Below, one piece after another: positions 1 to 8,020 of a stretch of 64,000 nucleotides of DNA; position 1 is the first letter of the stretch, and each line of letters opens with the position of its first letter. Origin of the DNA: Aureimonas jatrophae (GTDB lineage Bacteria; Pseudomonadota; Alphaproteobacteria; Rhizobiales; Rhizobiaceae). The notes beneath the pieces were generated by a model that saw only the letters and a program-made list of their open reading frames with translations, was not told the origin of the DNA and did not search any database. The position numbers and the translations under genes were made by a program. The DNA is taken from assembly GCF_900104035.1 (NCBI RefSeq), contig NZ_FNIT01000009.1, forward strand, positions 1 to 64,000, read 5' to 3'.

Positions 1-266
1 GATGCAGCTTCTTTCAGGATCAGCTTCTCCAGCGTTAGATCCGAGACCGCCTTGCGCAGGCGCTCGTTCTCCTTCTCCAGGTCCCTCAGACGCTTCACCT
101 GGTCCGACTTCAGCCCGCCAAACTCCTTGCGCCACCGATAATACGTGAAAGGCGTCACGCTGATCGTGCGGATCGCCTCGGCTACCGGGCGGCCCTGAGA
201 CAGCAGAACGTCCACCTGCCTCAGCTTGGCAACGATCTCTTCCGGCTTGTGCTTCTTCTGTCCCAT
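1..266 (-). CDS. IS3-family transposase OrfA, cut by window edge
   Basis: Reading in from position 266 (ATG) on the minus strand gives 88 residues beginning MGQKKHKPEEIVAKLRQVDV, with no stop before the window edge. The first part is a helix-turn-helix of the IS3 OrfA/HTH_Tnp_1 type (WRKEFGG follows the recognition helix). The second part is a leucine/charged coiled coil (KRLRDLEKENERLRKAV) typical of OrfA, which mediates OrfA-OrfB multimerisation in this family. The rest of OrfA and the catalytic OrfB would lie outside the window. The start is about 60 nt from the apparent element end near 330, as usual for IS3 elements. Family identity is clear; the exact IS name is not. Confidence 0.85.
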   Translation of the reverse strand, partial: MGQKKHKPEEIVAKLRQVDVLLSQGRPVAEAIRTISVTPFTYYRWRKEFGGLKSDQVKRLRDLEKENERLRKAVSDLTLEKLILKEAA

Positions 267-296
267 TTGGGCATCCTCCATCGGCTCGAAAGCCTA

Positions 297-330
297 CTTC
301 AGGGAGGACCACTTTTCAGGGGGTAGACCA
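297..330. repeat. Probable terminal region of the IS3-family element
   Basis: On the minus strand this stretch reads TGGTCTACCCCCTGAAAAGT and then a GTCCTCC segment before the OrfA leader. It begins with the TG dinucleotide common to IS3 ends and abuts a foreign transposase fragment at 330/331. The opposite end is outside the window, so the inverted repeat cannot be paired and the boundary is approximate. Confidence 0.5.
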
Positions 331-627
331 CGTACATCGGAACCGGCAGCCTATGGGAGAACGGGTACTGCGAGAGCTTTAACTCAAAGCTCAGGGACGA
401 ACTCGTGAACGGCGAGATCTTCTACAGCCTTGGCCAGGGCACGAATCGTCATCGAGAGCGGGCGTCAGCACTACAACACCAAGCGACCCCACTCGAGCCT
501 GGGCTACCGTCCACCGGCACCGGCTGCCGTGCCGTGGCCGGCTGCGCCGCCCCCGCCCCGCTCCGCCGGCCATCTCAAACGTCGCCGACAAAACCATCAT
601 GCATTAGATTCGAAACGGGTCACCTAA
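330..627 (+). pseudogene. IS3-family OrfB transposase C-terminal fragment, frameshifted
   Basis: The frame starting at 330 encodes TYIGTGSLWENGYCESFNSK and continues RDELVNGEIFYSLGQ. This is the C-terminal part of an IS3-family OrfB (rve/DDE integrase core, including the catalytic Glu of the GYCESFN segment). Around 432-440 a single extra base shifts the frame. The remainder continues in the neighbouring frame as ARIVIESGRQHYNTKRPHSS and LGYRPPAP, ending at the TAA at 625-627. The N-terminal two thirds, with the first two catalytic Asp residues, is missing, and the fragment begins exactly at the end of the other IS. It is a dead remnant of an older element into which, or against which, the minus-strand element sits. 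Confidence 0.85.
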
Positions 628-814
628 CGGGGGCAGGCCGATACCTGGCGCGAGTTTGGGAATGCGAGCGGTCATCCCACTCGTGATACCCTTTGGTACG
701 GGAGCAGGCCGGTCGTCCGCATTCCGCCTACAGTCTTACCCCACTATTGATCTATCGACGTGTTGGAGGTCGCAATTAGCGTCCGTCTGCCAGACGCATC
801 ACAAGATAGTGGCG

Positions 815-1009
815 TCAGTCGAAGGTGTGACTGATGGGTGGTGGAGGCGGCGGTGGCGGATGATCGGGCATGGCAGGACCTCGCCAATCGTCGCCATACC
901 CGGTCTTTCGAGGTTTTCCTGGGCCGAGAACCAGCCGCACGGCGACAGCGACCGCTACGAACGCGCCGAGGATGACAAGGATGAACCCAAGAGTGAATCC
1001 AGATTCCAT
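815..1009 (-). CDS. Small single-pass membrane protein with polyproline tail
   Basis: This 64-residue reading frame starts at an ATG at 1009 (MESGFTLGFILVILGAFVAV). One hydrophobic segment spans about residues 6-28. A basic turn follows (GPGKPRKTGYGDDW), then a tail with eight consecutive prolines and HTFD at the end. A longer in-frame start at 1093 exists, but its extra residues look non-coding. I recognise no family. The protein would sit in the inner membrane with a short proline-rich tail. The neighbourhood is IS-scarred and has lower GC, so it may be a relic or accessory gene. Coding status is plausible but unproven. Confidence 0.4.
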   Translation of the reverse strand: MESGFTLGFILVILGAFVAVAVAVRLVLGPGKPRKTGYGDDWRGPAMPDHPPPPPPPPISHTFD

Positions 1010-1185
1010 CTGCTGACTGCCCCAGCGACAAAGGTGGGATGAACACAGCTTACGCCCATCGTCACCCTTGGCCAGATACTCGACCGCTACCACTCCGGCT
1101 CAAACGCGTCGCCTAGGAGCGGCGAGTGCCAGCATAGGAGTCGGATGTGACGCGCCTGCAAATTCAGACGCGCCACTGAGCTTGT

Positions 1186-1497
1186 TCAGGCCATCTGCAT
1201 AGCCGGCAGAGACCGGCCGTTCGAGATCGCGTCCAACGTCAGATCGCGGCGGATCTTCTCCTGCTTCGCTCGCACCATTCCTGGGATCAGGAACGCGTCC
1301 ACCAACAGCCAAATGAACCCAACCAGGATCACGTAGGACAGGATCTGCAGGATCGCGGAGACCGGCTTGCCAAGGTAGAATCGGTGGGCCGAAAGGATGC
1401 CGACAAAGAACCAAAGGAAGTAGGCGAGCATCACGCTCGGGCCGTCGTTTCCGACGCGTGTCTCAATGATCAAACGTTCATGCGCATCCAACGACAT
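1186..1497 (-). CDS. TM2-domain membrane protein
   Basis: About 103 residues. The core (AYFLWFFVGILSAHRFYLGK, followed by a second hydrophobic segment QILSYVILVGFIWLLVDAFL) is a TM2 domain: two membrane helices joined by the short turn with the characteristic G-x-HRFYLG motif, then a cytoplasmic basic tail (MVRAKQEKIRRDL). TM2 proteins are widespread and their role is not settled. Two in-frame ATGs lie at 1503 and 1497. A GTAGGGG ribosome-binding site directly abuts the first and is six bases from the second, so the second is preferred. The gene is monocistronic in a gene-poor stretch. Confidence 0.8.
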   Translation of the reverse strand: MSLDAHERLIIETRVGNDGPSVMLAYFLWFFVGILSAHRFYLGKPVSAILQILSYVILVGFIWLLVDAFLIPGMVRAKQEKIRRDLTLDAISNGRSLPAMQMA

Positions 1498-1503
1498 CGT
1501 CAT

Positions 1504-2115
1504 CCCCTACGCGGCGTGAGTCGCCGCAATGAAGTGACCGTAGTCGCCGGCCATCAAAGTCGGCAAGTTGTCGTCGACGGTTCGATCTCTACGTCTGGCT
1601 GTATGGCTACCGGACGATAAATCGGTCGCTCCGTCCTGCACGGATTAGCAAGTTTCAGAAGTGATATCGGCGTCCGGCCATCATGTGATCCGTCGCAAGA
1701 TGGATTGAAACGCCGATACATCGACGAAGCCCCTCGCAGACATCCAACGCCAAGCAGTCGCACTTTAGAACTCGGTATGCGCAAGCTTCGGATGATCGGC
1801 GCCTTCGCCTTCTCGACTAGCGCGGGCGCTCAGGGCGAGCCGTTGCGGCCGATCGCCAGTTGGGTGGTTGGCCTTTCCAAAGTCGCTCCCGACGTTGCGC
1901 ATATCGCTGTCATGGAGGCATGGGCCAGCGGCCTAGACGATCTGCGAAAAACGATCGACGCGAAGCGCTGGCGTTAGCGATCTTTCAACGAGATCGGTCT
2001 AGTTTTCGTCTTGCAGACAGCGACGACAACAACGTTGGCGGCATGACGCCGGACTGTACTGTACGACAATTAAATTTGTCATGTCCCCTTGTATCTATTG
2101 TACGGGACGAACCCA
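1504..2115. other. Gene-poor stretch before the flagellin gene
   Basis: No convincing gene is seen. One open frame at 1705-1977 (plus, 90 codons, ending LDDLRKTIDAKRWR) has a weakly protein-like second half but no recognisable domain and no clear ribosome-binding site. It may be a decayed remnant. The last 70 bases are AT-rich for this genome and probably hold the flagellin promoter and leader. Confidence 0.4.
2065..2080. promoter_or_regulatory. Inverted repeat upstream of flagellin
   Basis: GACAA and TTGTC arms flank the six bases TTAAAT, 36 bases before the flagellin ATG. Just upstream is a short tandem ACTGTACTGTAC. The AT-rich block could be promoter or leader RNA structure; flagellin mRNA leaders in Alphaproteobacteria are targets of the FlbT-type regulator. 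Which of these it is cannot be read from sequence alone. Confidence 0.3.
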
Positions 2116-3762
2116 ATGACCTCTGTGAACTACAATGCCGCCGCGACGAGCGCTCTTCGTACGCTGCAGAACACGAACTCTTCGCTCGATGCCACGCAGA
2201 ACCGTATCTCTACGGGCCTGAAGATCGGTGAAGCCAAGGACAACGCTGCGTATTGGTCGATCTCGACCACGATGAAGTCCGACAACAAGTCCTTGTCGAC
2301 CGTCAAGGACGCGCTGGGTCTAGGCGCCGCGACCGTGGACGTCGCTTATCAAGCGATGAACTCGACCCTCGACGTTCTGGATCAGATCAAGACCAAACTG
2401 GTTGCTGCGACCCAGGACGGCGTTGATAAGAAGGCGATCCAGAGCGAAATCTCCGAGCTTCAGAAGCAGCTTAGCTCGATTGCCAACTCTGCAGCTTTCT
2501 CGGGCGAGAATTGGCTCTCGGTCAACTCTTCCTCCTCTGCTTACTCGGCTGTCAAGGAGATCGTTTCCTCGTACACCCGTTCGGCAACTGGTGCCGTTTC
2601 CATCGGCACGATTTCGGTCGATACATCGGCAATGGTGTTGATCGATGCCAAGACCGGCACTGAGGGTATCCTCGATGGCGGCGTTTCGGGTAACACAAAT
2701 ACCGGCGGTATCGCCGCCGGCACCAGCCCTTCGTCGGGAACTGGTTCTGCTACGAGCGGCACCTACGTCACCGGTGCTGTAACCAACCCGGGTACTGGTG
2801 TTGTCGCAGCCGACGGCTTTACCGCCGTCTTCAAGATCGACGGTGTTACCAAGACCTTCTCCAGCCTGTTCACCGGGGAAACGTTCTCTGGAACGTCGAC
2901 GCTCGCCGAGTATGGCGCTGCTGTAAAAAACCGACTTCTTGCTGATGCGAACTTTGCCGCTCTGGCAGACGTCAGCTTCACCACTGACAAGTTCACCTTC
3001 ACCTCGGACACGAAGGGTGCAAGCAGCACCATCGAACTCGTCAGCCTCTCGTACACCGATACGAGCGCGAGCACGACCACCGCGAACACTATTGCAACCA
3101 GCACGAAGACTGACGGCGTCAACGCCAAGTTCACTGCCGGCACGGATTTCGCGACGGCCAATGCCCTCACTCTGGACGCCAACGATACCTTCTCGTTTGA
3201 CGTCACGATCGACTCGGGTGCTGCGACCCGGGTGACGATCACCAAGACGCTGGTCGACAGCGTGCTTGGTAAGAGCGATGGGAAGATCGCTTCTACGAGC
3301 GACTACAAGCTGGTACTTGGTGAGGCGTTGAAGAACGCAGGTTTGCAGAACGTGGTGGTTGGTGACGATACCGACTCGATCACGCTGCAGGCGGGCAAGG
3401 CCTCGATTGCTGTGTCGAATGTCAACGCCAGCCAGGGTACGAACCTCCTTACGTTCAACATCACGAACGCGACGAGCGAGGAACTCAGCTCGCTGACGGA
3501 AGCAGTCAACGCTGCCTCGAAGCAAGTTACCTCCGCAGCAGCGACGCTGGGTGGCATCTCTGCCCGCATCGATCTGCAGAAGACCTTCGTCGGCACGCTC
3601 ATGGACACAATCGAGAAGGGCATTTCCGGCCTCGTCGATGCGGACATGAACGAAGAGTCGACCAAGCTCCAGGCTCTGCAGGTCAAGCAGCAGCTCGGCG
3701 TGCAGGCGCTCTCGATCGCCAACCAGTCGGCGCAGAACGTCCTGTCGCTCTTCCGCTCGTAA
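2116..3762 (+). CDS. Flagellin (filament protein)
   Basis: 548 residues starting MTSVNYNAAATSALRTLQ. The N-terminal D0/D1 domain (about 1-140) has the hallmark NTNSSLDATQNRISTGLKI and later AMNSTLDVLDQIKTKLVAAT. The C-terminal D1/D0 domain (about 450-548) ends VKQQLGVQALSIANQSAQNV followed by LSLFRS. These ends pack as coiled coils in the filament core and carry the export signal. The middle (about 145-450) is a long Ser/Thr/Gly/Ala-rich variable region exposed on the filament surface, making the protein longer than the 300-400 residues common in rhizobial flagellins. The start is set by GGGACGA upstream. The gene stands alone with its own terminator; other flagellar genes are not in this window. 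Confidence 0.95.
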   Translation: MTSVNYNAAATSALRTLQNTNSSLDATQNRISTGLKIGEAKDNAAYWSISTTMKSDNKSLSTVKDALGLGAATVDVAYQAMNSTLDVLDQIKTKLVAATQDGVDKKAIQSEISELQKQLSSIANSAAFSGENWLSVNSSSSAYSAVKEIVSSYTRSATGAVSIGTISVDTSAMVLIDAKTGTEGILDGGVSGNTNTGGIAAGTSPSSGTGSATSGTYVTGAVTNPGTGVVAADGFTAVFKIDGVTKTFSSLFTGETFSGTSTLAEYGAAVKNRLLADANFAALADVSFTTDKFTFTSDTKGASSTIELVSLSYTDTSASTTTANTIATSTKTDGVNAKFTAGTDFATANALTLDANDTFSFDVTIDSGAATRVTITKTLVDSVLGKSDGKIASTSDYKLVLGEALKNAGLQNVVVGDDTDSITLQAGKASIAVSNVNASQGTNLLTFNITNATSEELSSLTEAVNAASKQVTSAAATLGGISARIDLQKTFVGTLMDTIEKGISGLVDADMNEESTKLQALQVKQQLGVQALSIANQSAQNVLSLFRS

Positions 3763-3776
3763 GCGGAACGGCAATC

Positions 3777-3854
3777 CCCGCGAGGTCCGCCTCGCGGGAC
3801 ACCCATACGGGGAGGCGCCCCTCGGATCGAAAGGTCCGGGGGGTGTTTCGTTTT
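3777..3854 (+). terminator. Tandem hairpins, rho-independent terminator of flagellin
   Basis: First hairpin: CCCGCGAGG (3777-3785), loop TCCG, CCTCGCGGG (3790-3798), a perfect 9-bp stem. Second hairpin: CCCC-T-CGGA (3818-3826), 8-base loop, TCCGGGGG (3835-3842), followed by the T-rich TGTTTCGTTTT. The second has the layout of a classical terminator; the first probably stabilises the message end. Confidence 0.8.
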
Positions 3855-4052
3855 GGGCCGGGTTAATTCGGTGGCAGCTGAAGCCGCTGCGACACGTCTG
3901 CCATGTTGCATTCCATGTCGCACGGAGTAGCCGGGGCTGACAGGAAACCCCTGCAAACCAGGGGAAATAGCTGCAACACGGACGCGACATGGTTGAGGCT
4001 GAACGCCCCTACCCTTTCGGGCTTATGTCGCTGTTATCATTGGAAGAATGGG

Positions 4053-4129
<77 letters not shown>

Positions 4130-4257
4130 ACGAAAACCAACCCGGCATCGCGCCGAGCGTGGTCGATGCGTAGTAAAGGCATTCGCCGTGTCGCGCAACC
4201 CTTTGCAAGGGCCACGAAGCGGAAAGCCACCGCCACCGGCGGCCTTCCGTTGGAGCT

Positions 4258-4782
4258 CTAGGGGTTCTCGCCACCGTCCGAACGCTTCGCCGCATCGCGC
4301 GCCGGCCGCATCAGGTCCTCGCCTGCCGAGCGCGTCATCTCCTGCATGGCGCGGGCCTGGTCGGTCGCCAGCTCGATCTGGCGGCGCAGGTAGCGGGTCT
4401 GGATCTCCATGAACTCCGAGAAGGAGCTGACGGTCGACAGCTTCTGCAGATGCTCGAAGTTCATCTCGGCCTGCGCGCGCAAGCCCTCGATGGCGCGCTT
4501 CGACAGGTTCAGCGATCCGCTGTGAGCCTGGTCGATCGTCGCCTCCAGCGTTCGCGTCGCCTCGTCGGCTGCGCTGCGCATGCGGCCATAGGCCTCCCGC
4601 GACTGTTCCAGCGACGAATGCGTCATGGTGCGGAACGCTTCGCCGAGGCGCGCCGGATCAAGGCCCATGGCGGCTTGCGCCCCCCGCATGGCATCGGCGC
4701 CGGGCATCGCATCGAAGGCGCGGCGGGTTTCCTCGAAGGGATCGCGCGGCGCGTCTCCCGATGGCGTGTTGGCGTCGCTCAT
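4258..4782 (-). CDS. Phasin-family protein
   Basis: 174 residues, start MSDANTPSGDAPRDPFEETR. It is almost wholly helical: heptad-rich segments EATIDQAHSGSLNLSKRAIE and LRAQAEMNFEHLQKL, then SFSEFMEIQTRYLRRQIEL and TDQARAMQEM. The FEHLQKL...SEFMEIQTRY(L)RRQ pattern is that of the phasin 2 family, which coats polyhydroxyalkanoate granules and in rhizobia also occurs without granule genes nearby. A GGAGG six bases before the ATG at 4782 fixes the start over a longer open frame reaching 4830. It is divergent from the histidine kinase gene across about 200 bp. Confidence 0.85.
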   Translation of the reverse strand: MSDANTPSGDAPRDPFEETRRAFDAMPGADAMRGAQAAMGLDPARLGEAFRTMTHSSLEQSREAYGRMRSAADEATRTLEATIDQAHSGSLNLSKRAIEGLRAQAEMNFEHLQKLSTVSSFSEFMEIQTRYLRRQIELATDQARAMQEMTRSAGEDLMRPARDAAKRSDGGENP

Positions 4783-4978
4783 GACTGTCCTCCCTGGCGC
4801 GTTGCATCCGGCACCCCGACAACACGACACCCCCCGTCCCGGTTGCGTTTGCGGGGCGGGCCCGTTAACCGTCCCAACGGCTGATCGTGGAGCTGGACCC
4901 TCCTGTTCTGGATTTGGTCCGCTTCAGCCCTTATTAACGTCGCGGTAACCTTGTCCTCGTGCCCGCGACGTTTCTTTC

Positions 4979-7906
4979 TTGGCTTCCATTCTCGACATCA
5001 TGAGCCGGAACACGGTTCGGCGCCTCAACGGCGCCGACACGGCGCTGGCCGTCCTGTCGGCGGATCTGGGCGGCATCGTCTGGGCGAACCGGGCGGGCCG
5101 GCGGCTTCTGGGAGATGATTCGCTGCACCTGCGCAGTCTCCAGGCCGCAACCGCGGCGCTGGCCGAGCGTGGCCGCACCCAGCTGCTCCTGCGTCCGGCG
5201 GACTCGACGCTCGGCCGCGCCCTGCTGGTTCGCCTCGAGCGCGACGAGGCCTTGGGCGTCCTCCTGACCGCGCGCCTCGGTGCGGCGGACGAGACGGTGG
5301 AGCAGCGCGCCGCGCGCCTCCTCGCGGACGCGGGCGTCGAGGACTCGCAAGCCTGCATCGCTTCGGCGGACGGTTTTCTGGCAGGCACCCCATCCCTGCC
5401 CGCCGCCGAGCGCAGCCTTCTCGGCCTGCAGGGCGCGGAGTTCCTGCAATCCGACGAGGACCATCTGACGATCGAGGACGAGGCGGGGTCGCTGGTGTTC
5501 GCGCGCGTCGCCGACGACCTCGTGCTCGTCCACCTATGCGATCGCATGCCCGATCCAACGGCGGTACCGGGCGATGCGGACGGGGAAGCGGACGCGGCGG
5601 TCGCGGAGGCGGAGACGGTGGCGGCCGAACCCGAGCCGATCGCCGACGGCGAGCCGGCGCCCGACGCGGAAGCGACTGCGGACGCCGAACGCCCCGAGGG
5701 CGTGCCGGCGGCGACCGACAGCGTGGTTGAGCCCGAGCCCGTCGTGGCCCCGTTACAGGAGCCGTTCCGGGCGCGACTCGACGCCGACCCGGTCCGCTTC
5801 GTCTGGCAGATCGACGCGGACGGCCGCTTCTCGCAGCTCTCGCCGGAATTTGCGGCCGTGGTTGGCCCGCATGCGGCCGACGTGATCGGCCGGGCTTTCT
5901 CGGATGTTGCCGCAGTATTCGGCTTCGACACGGGCCACGAGATCGAACGCCTCCTGGAGCGGCGCGACACTTGGAGCGGGCGCTCCGTCCTGTGGCCCGT
6001 GGAGGGGACCGACCGGCGCGCACCGGTGGATCTGGCGGCCTTGCCCGTGTTCAGCCGCGAGCGCCGGTTCGAGGGCTTCCGGGGCTTCGGCGTCGTGCGC
6101 CCCGCCGAAAGCGTCGCCGACCCCGATGCGATCGGCCTCGCCTTGTCGGCGCCCGAGCCGCGCCTTTCCACCCTCTCGCCCGACTCCACGCCGGAATCCG
6201 AGCCCGACGGATCGCCGACCGCGACGCTGGCGGACGAACCGCCACCCAGCCGCCCCTTCGGCCGGCGAACAGGCGCGCCGGAGCGCACGTCGCCCGCGTC
6301 CGGTGGTGTTGTCGCCCTCGAAGAGCGTCGGCGCCTGCGCGAGCAGGTTCTGTCCAGCGCCGAGGAAGCCGCGTTTCGCGCAATCGGCGCCGAACTCGCA
6401 CCCCGCCCCGCAGCGGTTCCGGTTGTCTCCGAAGCGGCGGCGGGCTCGCCGGCGTCCGCCCTGGCCGCCGTGTTCGATGCCCTGCCGCTCGCGGTCGTGG
6501 CGCTCCATGACGACAGTCTCGTTTATGCCAACCACCGCTTCTTCGCCGTGACGGGCTACGAGAGCGTCGCGGATCTGGAGGCGGCGGGCGGCCTCGACCG
6601 GCTGGTCGTTTCCTGCGGCGGATCCGATAGCGAGGAAAGTCGCCTGTGCCGGGCCGACGGCTCGATCGTCGAGACCGGGCTCCACCTTCAGCGCATCACG
6701 CTCGCCGCCCATAACTGTCTCCTCCTGTCGTTCCCACCGCTGGCCGACGACCCCGCCGCGCGGGAAGGCGAACGCGCCCAGGCGCGCGAGCTGGAAGTCG
6801 AGGTCGCCGAGTTGCAGACCGTGCTCGACACGGCCACCGACGGCATCCTGCTTCTGGACGAGGGCGCGCGCGTGCGCCGCATGAACGGGTCTGCGGAGGC
6901 GCTGTTCGGCCTGGAGCCCGACCGCTACCTGAACCTGCCCTTCACGGAACTCCTGGCGCCCGCGAGCCGCGCGCTCGCCAAGGGATACATCGAGACGCTG
7001 CGCGACGAGGGCATGGCGGCCGTGCTCAACGACGGGCGCGAGGTCGAGGCGCTGGTGGATGGAGGCGCGGCGACCACCCCCCTCTTCGTCACGCTCGGTG
7101 CGCTTGCGGGTCGGCGCGGCTGGTGCGTGGTGGTGCGCGACCTCACCCACTGGAAGGGGGTCGAGCGCGATCTGGTGGCCGCCCGTCGCCAGGCCGAGGA
7201 CGCCTCGTTCCACAAGAGCCGCTTCCTCGCCAACATCAGCCATGAGCTGCGCACGCCGCTCAACGCCATTATCGGCTTTGCGGACGTCATGGCCTCGGAA
7301 TGCTTCGGGCCGATCGGTCACGAGCGCTACCTGGAGTATCTCGGCGACATCAAGCGTTCGGGCCACCACGTGCTCGACCTCGTCAACGATCTTCTCGACA
7401 TCTCGAAGATCGAGGCCGGCAAGATGGAGCTGAGCTTCGAGGCGGTGGCGCTCGACGAGATCGTGGCCGAGGTGGTGGCGCTGATGCAGCCCCAGGCCAA
7501 CCGCGAGCGCGTGATCGTGCGCTCGGTTCTGCCGCCGGATGTGCCGCCCGTGGTGGCCGATCGGCGCTCGGTTCGGCAGATCGCGCTGAACCTTCTCGCC
7601 AATGCCGTGCGCTTCACGCCGCCCGGCGGCCAGATCATCGCCTCCACGGCCTACGGCGAGGCCGGCGAGGTCGCGCTGCGCTTCCGCGACTCCGGGATCG
7701 GCATGAGCGAGCATGAGATCGCCATCGCCCTCACCCCCTTCCAGCAGGTCAAGAGCGGCGGCCGGGGCGAGGGAACCGGTCTCGGCCTGCCCATCACCAA
7801 GGCCATGGCGGAGGCGAACCAGGCGGTCTTCACGATCTCCTCGACACCCGGCGAGGGAACGCTCGTAGAGATCGTCTTTCCGGCCCAGCGCGTTCTCGCC
7901 CACTGA
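4979..7906 (+). CDS. PAS-domain sensor histidine kinase, PdhS/PleC/DivJ type
   Basis: About 975 residues. The C-terminal kinase core is complete. The H-box is NISHELRTPLNAIIGF with the phospho-acceptor His near residue 755. The N-box is QIALNLLANAVRFTP, and the G-boxes are RDSGIGM and GTGLGLPITKAM. The H-box region (FADVMASECFGPIGHERYLE) matches the PleC/DivJ/PdhS kinases that act on DivK in alphaproteobacterial cell-cycle control. Ahead of it are at least two PAS modules (about 500-590 and 620-740). A long acidic, Pro/Ala/Glu-rich low-complexity segment lies at about 195-260. No membrane helix is obvious, so it is probably cytoplasmic. The start is uncertain: TTG at 4979 or ATG at 5000, neither with a strong ribosome-binding site. 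Confidence 0.88.
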   Translation: MASILDIMSRNTVRRLNGADTALAVLSADLGGIVWANRAGRRLLGDDSLHLRSLQAATAALAERGRTQLLLRPADSTLGRALLVRLERDEALGVLLTARLGAADETVEQRAARLLADAGVEDSQACIASADGFLAGTPSLPAAERSLLGLQGAEFLQSDEDHLTIEDEAGSLVFARVADDLVLVHLCDRMPDPTAVPGDADGEADAAVAEAETVAAEPEPIADGEPAPDAEATADAERPEGVPAATDSVVEPEPVVAPLQEPFRARLDADPVRFVWQIDADGRFSQLSPEFAAVVGPHAADVIGRAFSDVAAVFGFDTGHEIERLLERRDTWSGRSVLWPVEGTDRRAPVDLAALPVFSRERRFEGFRGFGVVRPAESVADPDAIGLALSAPEPRLSTLSPDSTPESEPDGSPTATLADEPPPSRPFGRRTGAPERTSPASGGVVALEERRRLREQVLSSAEEAAFRAIGAELAPRPAAVPVVSEAAAGSPASALAAVFDALPLAVVALHDDSLVYANHRFFAVTGYESVADLEAAGGLDRLVVSCGGSDSEESRLCRADGSIVETGLHLQRITLAAHNCLLLSFPPLADDPAAREGERAQARELEVEVAELQTVLDTATDGILLLDEGARVRRMNGSAEALFGLEPDRYLNLPFTELLAPASRALAKGYIETLRDEGMAAVLNDGREVEALVDGGAATTPLFVTLGALAGRRGWCVVVRDLTHWKGVERDLVAARRQAEDASFHKSRFLANISHELRTPLNAIIGFADVMASECFGPIGHERYLEYLGDIKRSGHHVLDLVNDLLDISKIEAGKMELSFEAVALDEIVAEVVALMQPQANRERVIVRSVLPPDVPPVVADRRSVRQIALNLLANAVRFTPPGGQIIASTAYGEAGEVALRFRDSGIGMSEHEIAIALTPFQQVKSGGRGEGTGLGLPITKAMAEANQAVFTISSTPGEGTLVEIVFPAQRVLAH

Positions 7907-8020
7907 TCGACGCCGCGCGCCTTGCAGCGGACGCATTGTCCTGCGACAGGCCGCGTGACACGATATCCCCTTTGGGCCCTGCCCGATTCCCAACCGGCCG
8001 TTCGGCCCGAAGGATCTGCG

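Noticed and set aside
1705-1977. 90-codon plus-strand open frame before flagellin
   Set aside because: No domain, no clear ribosome-binding site, and lies in an IS-scarred region; kept only as a note.
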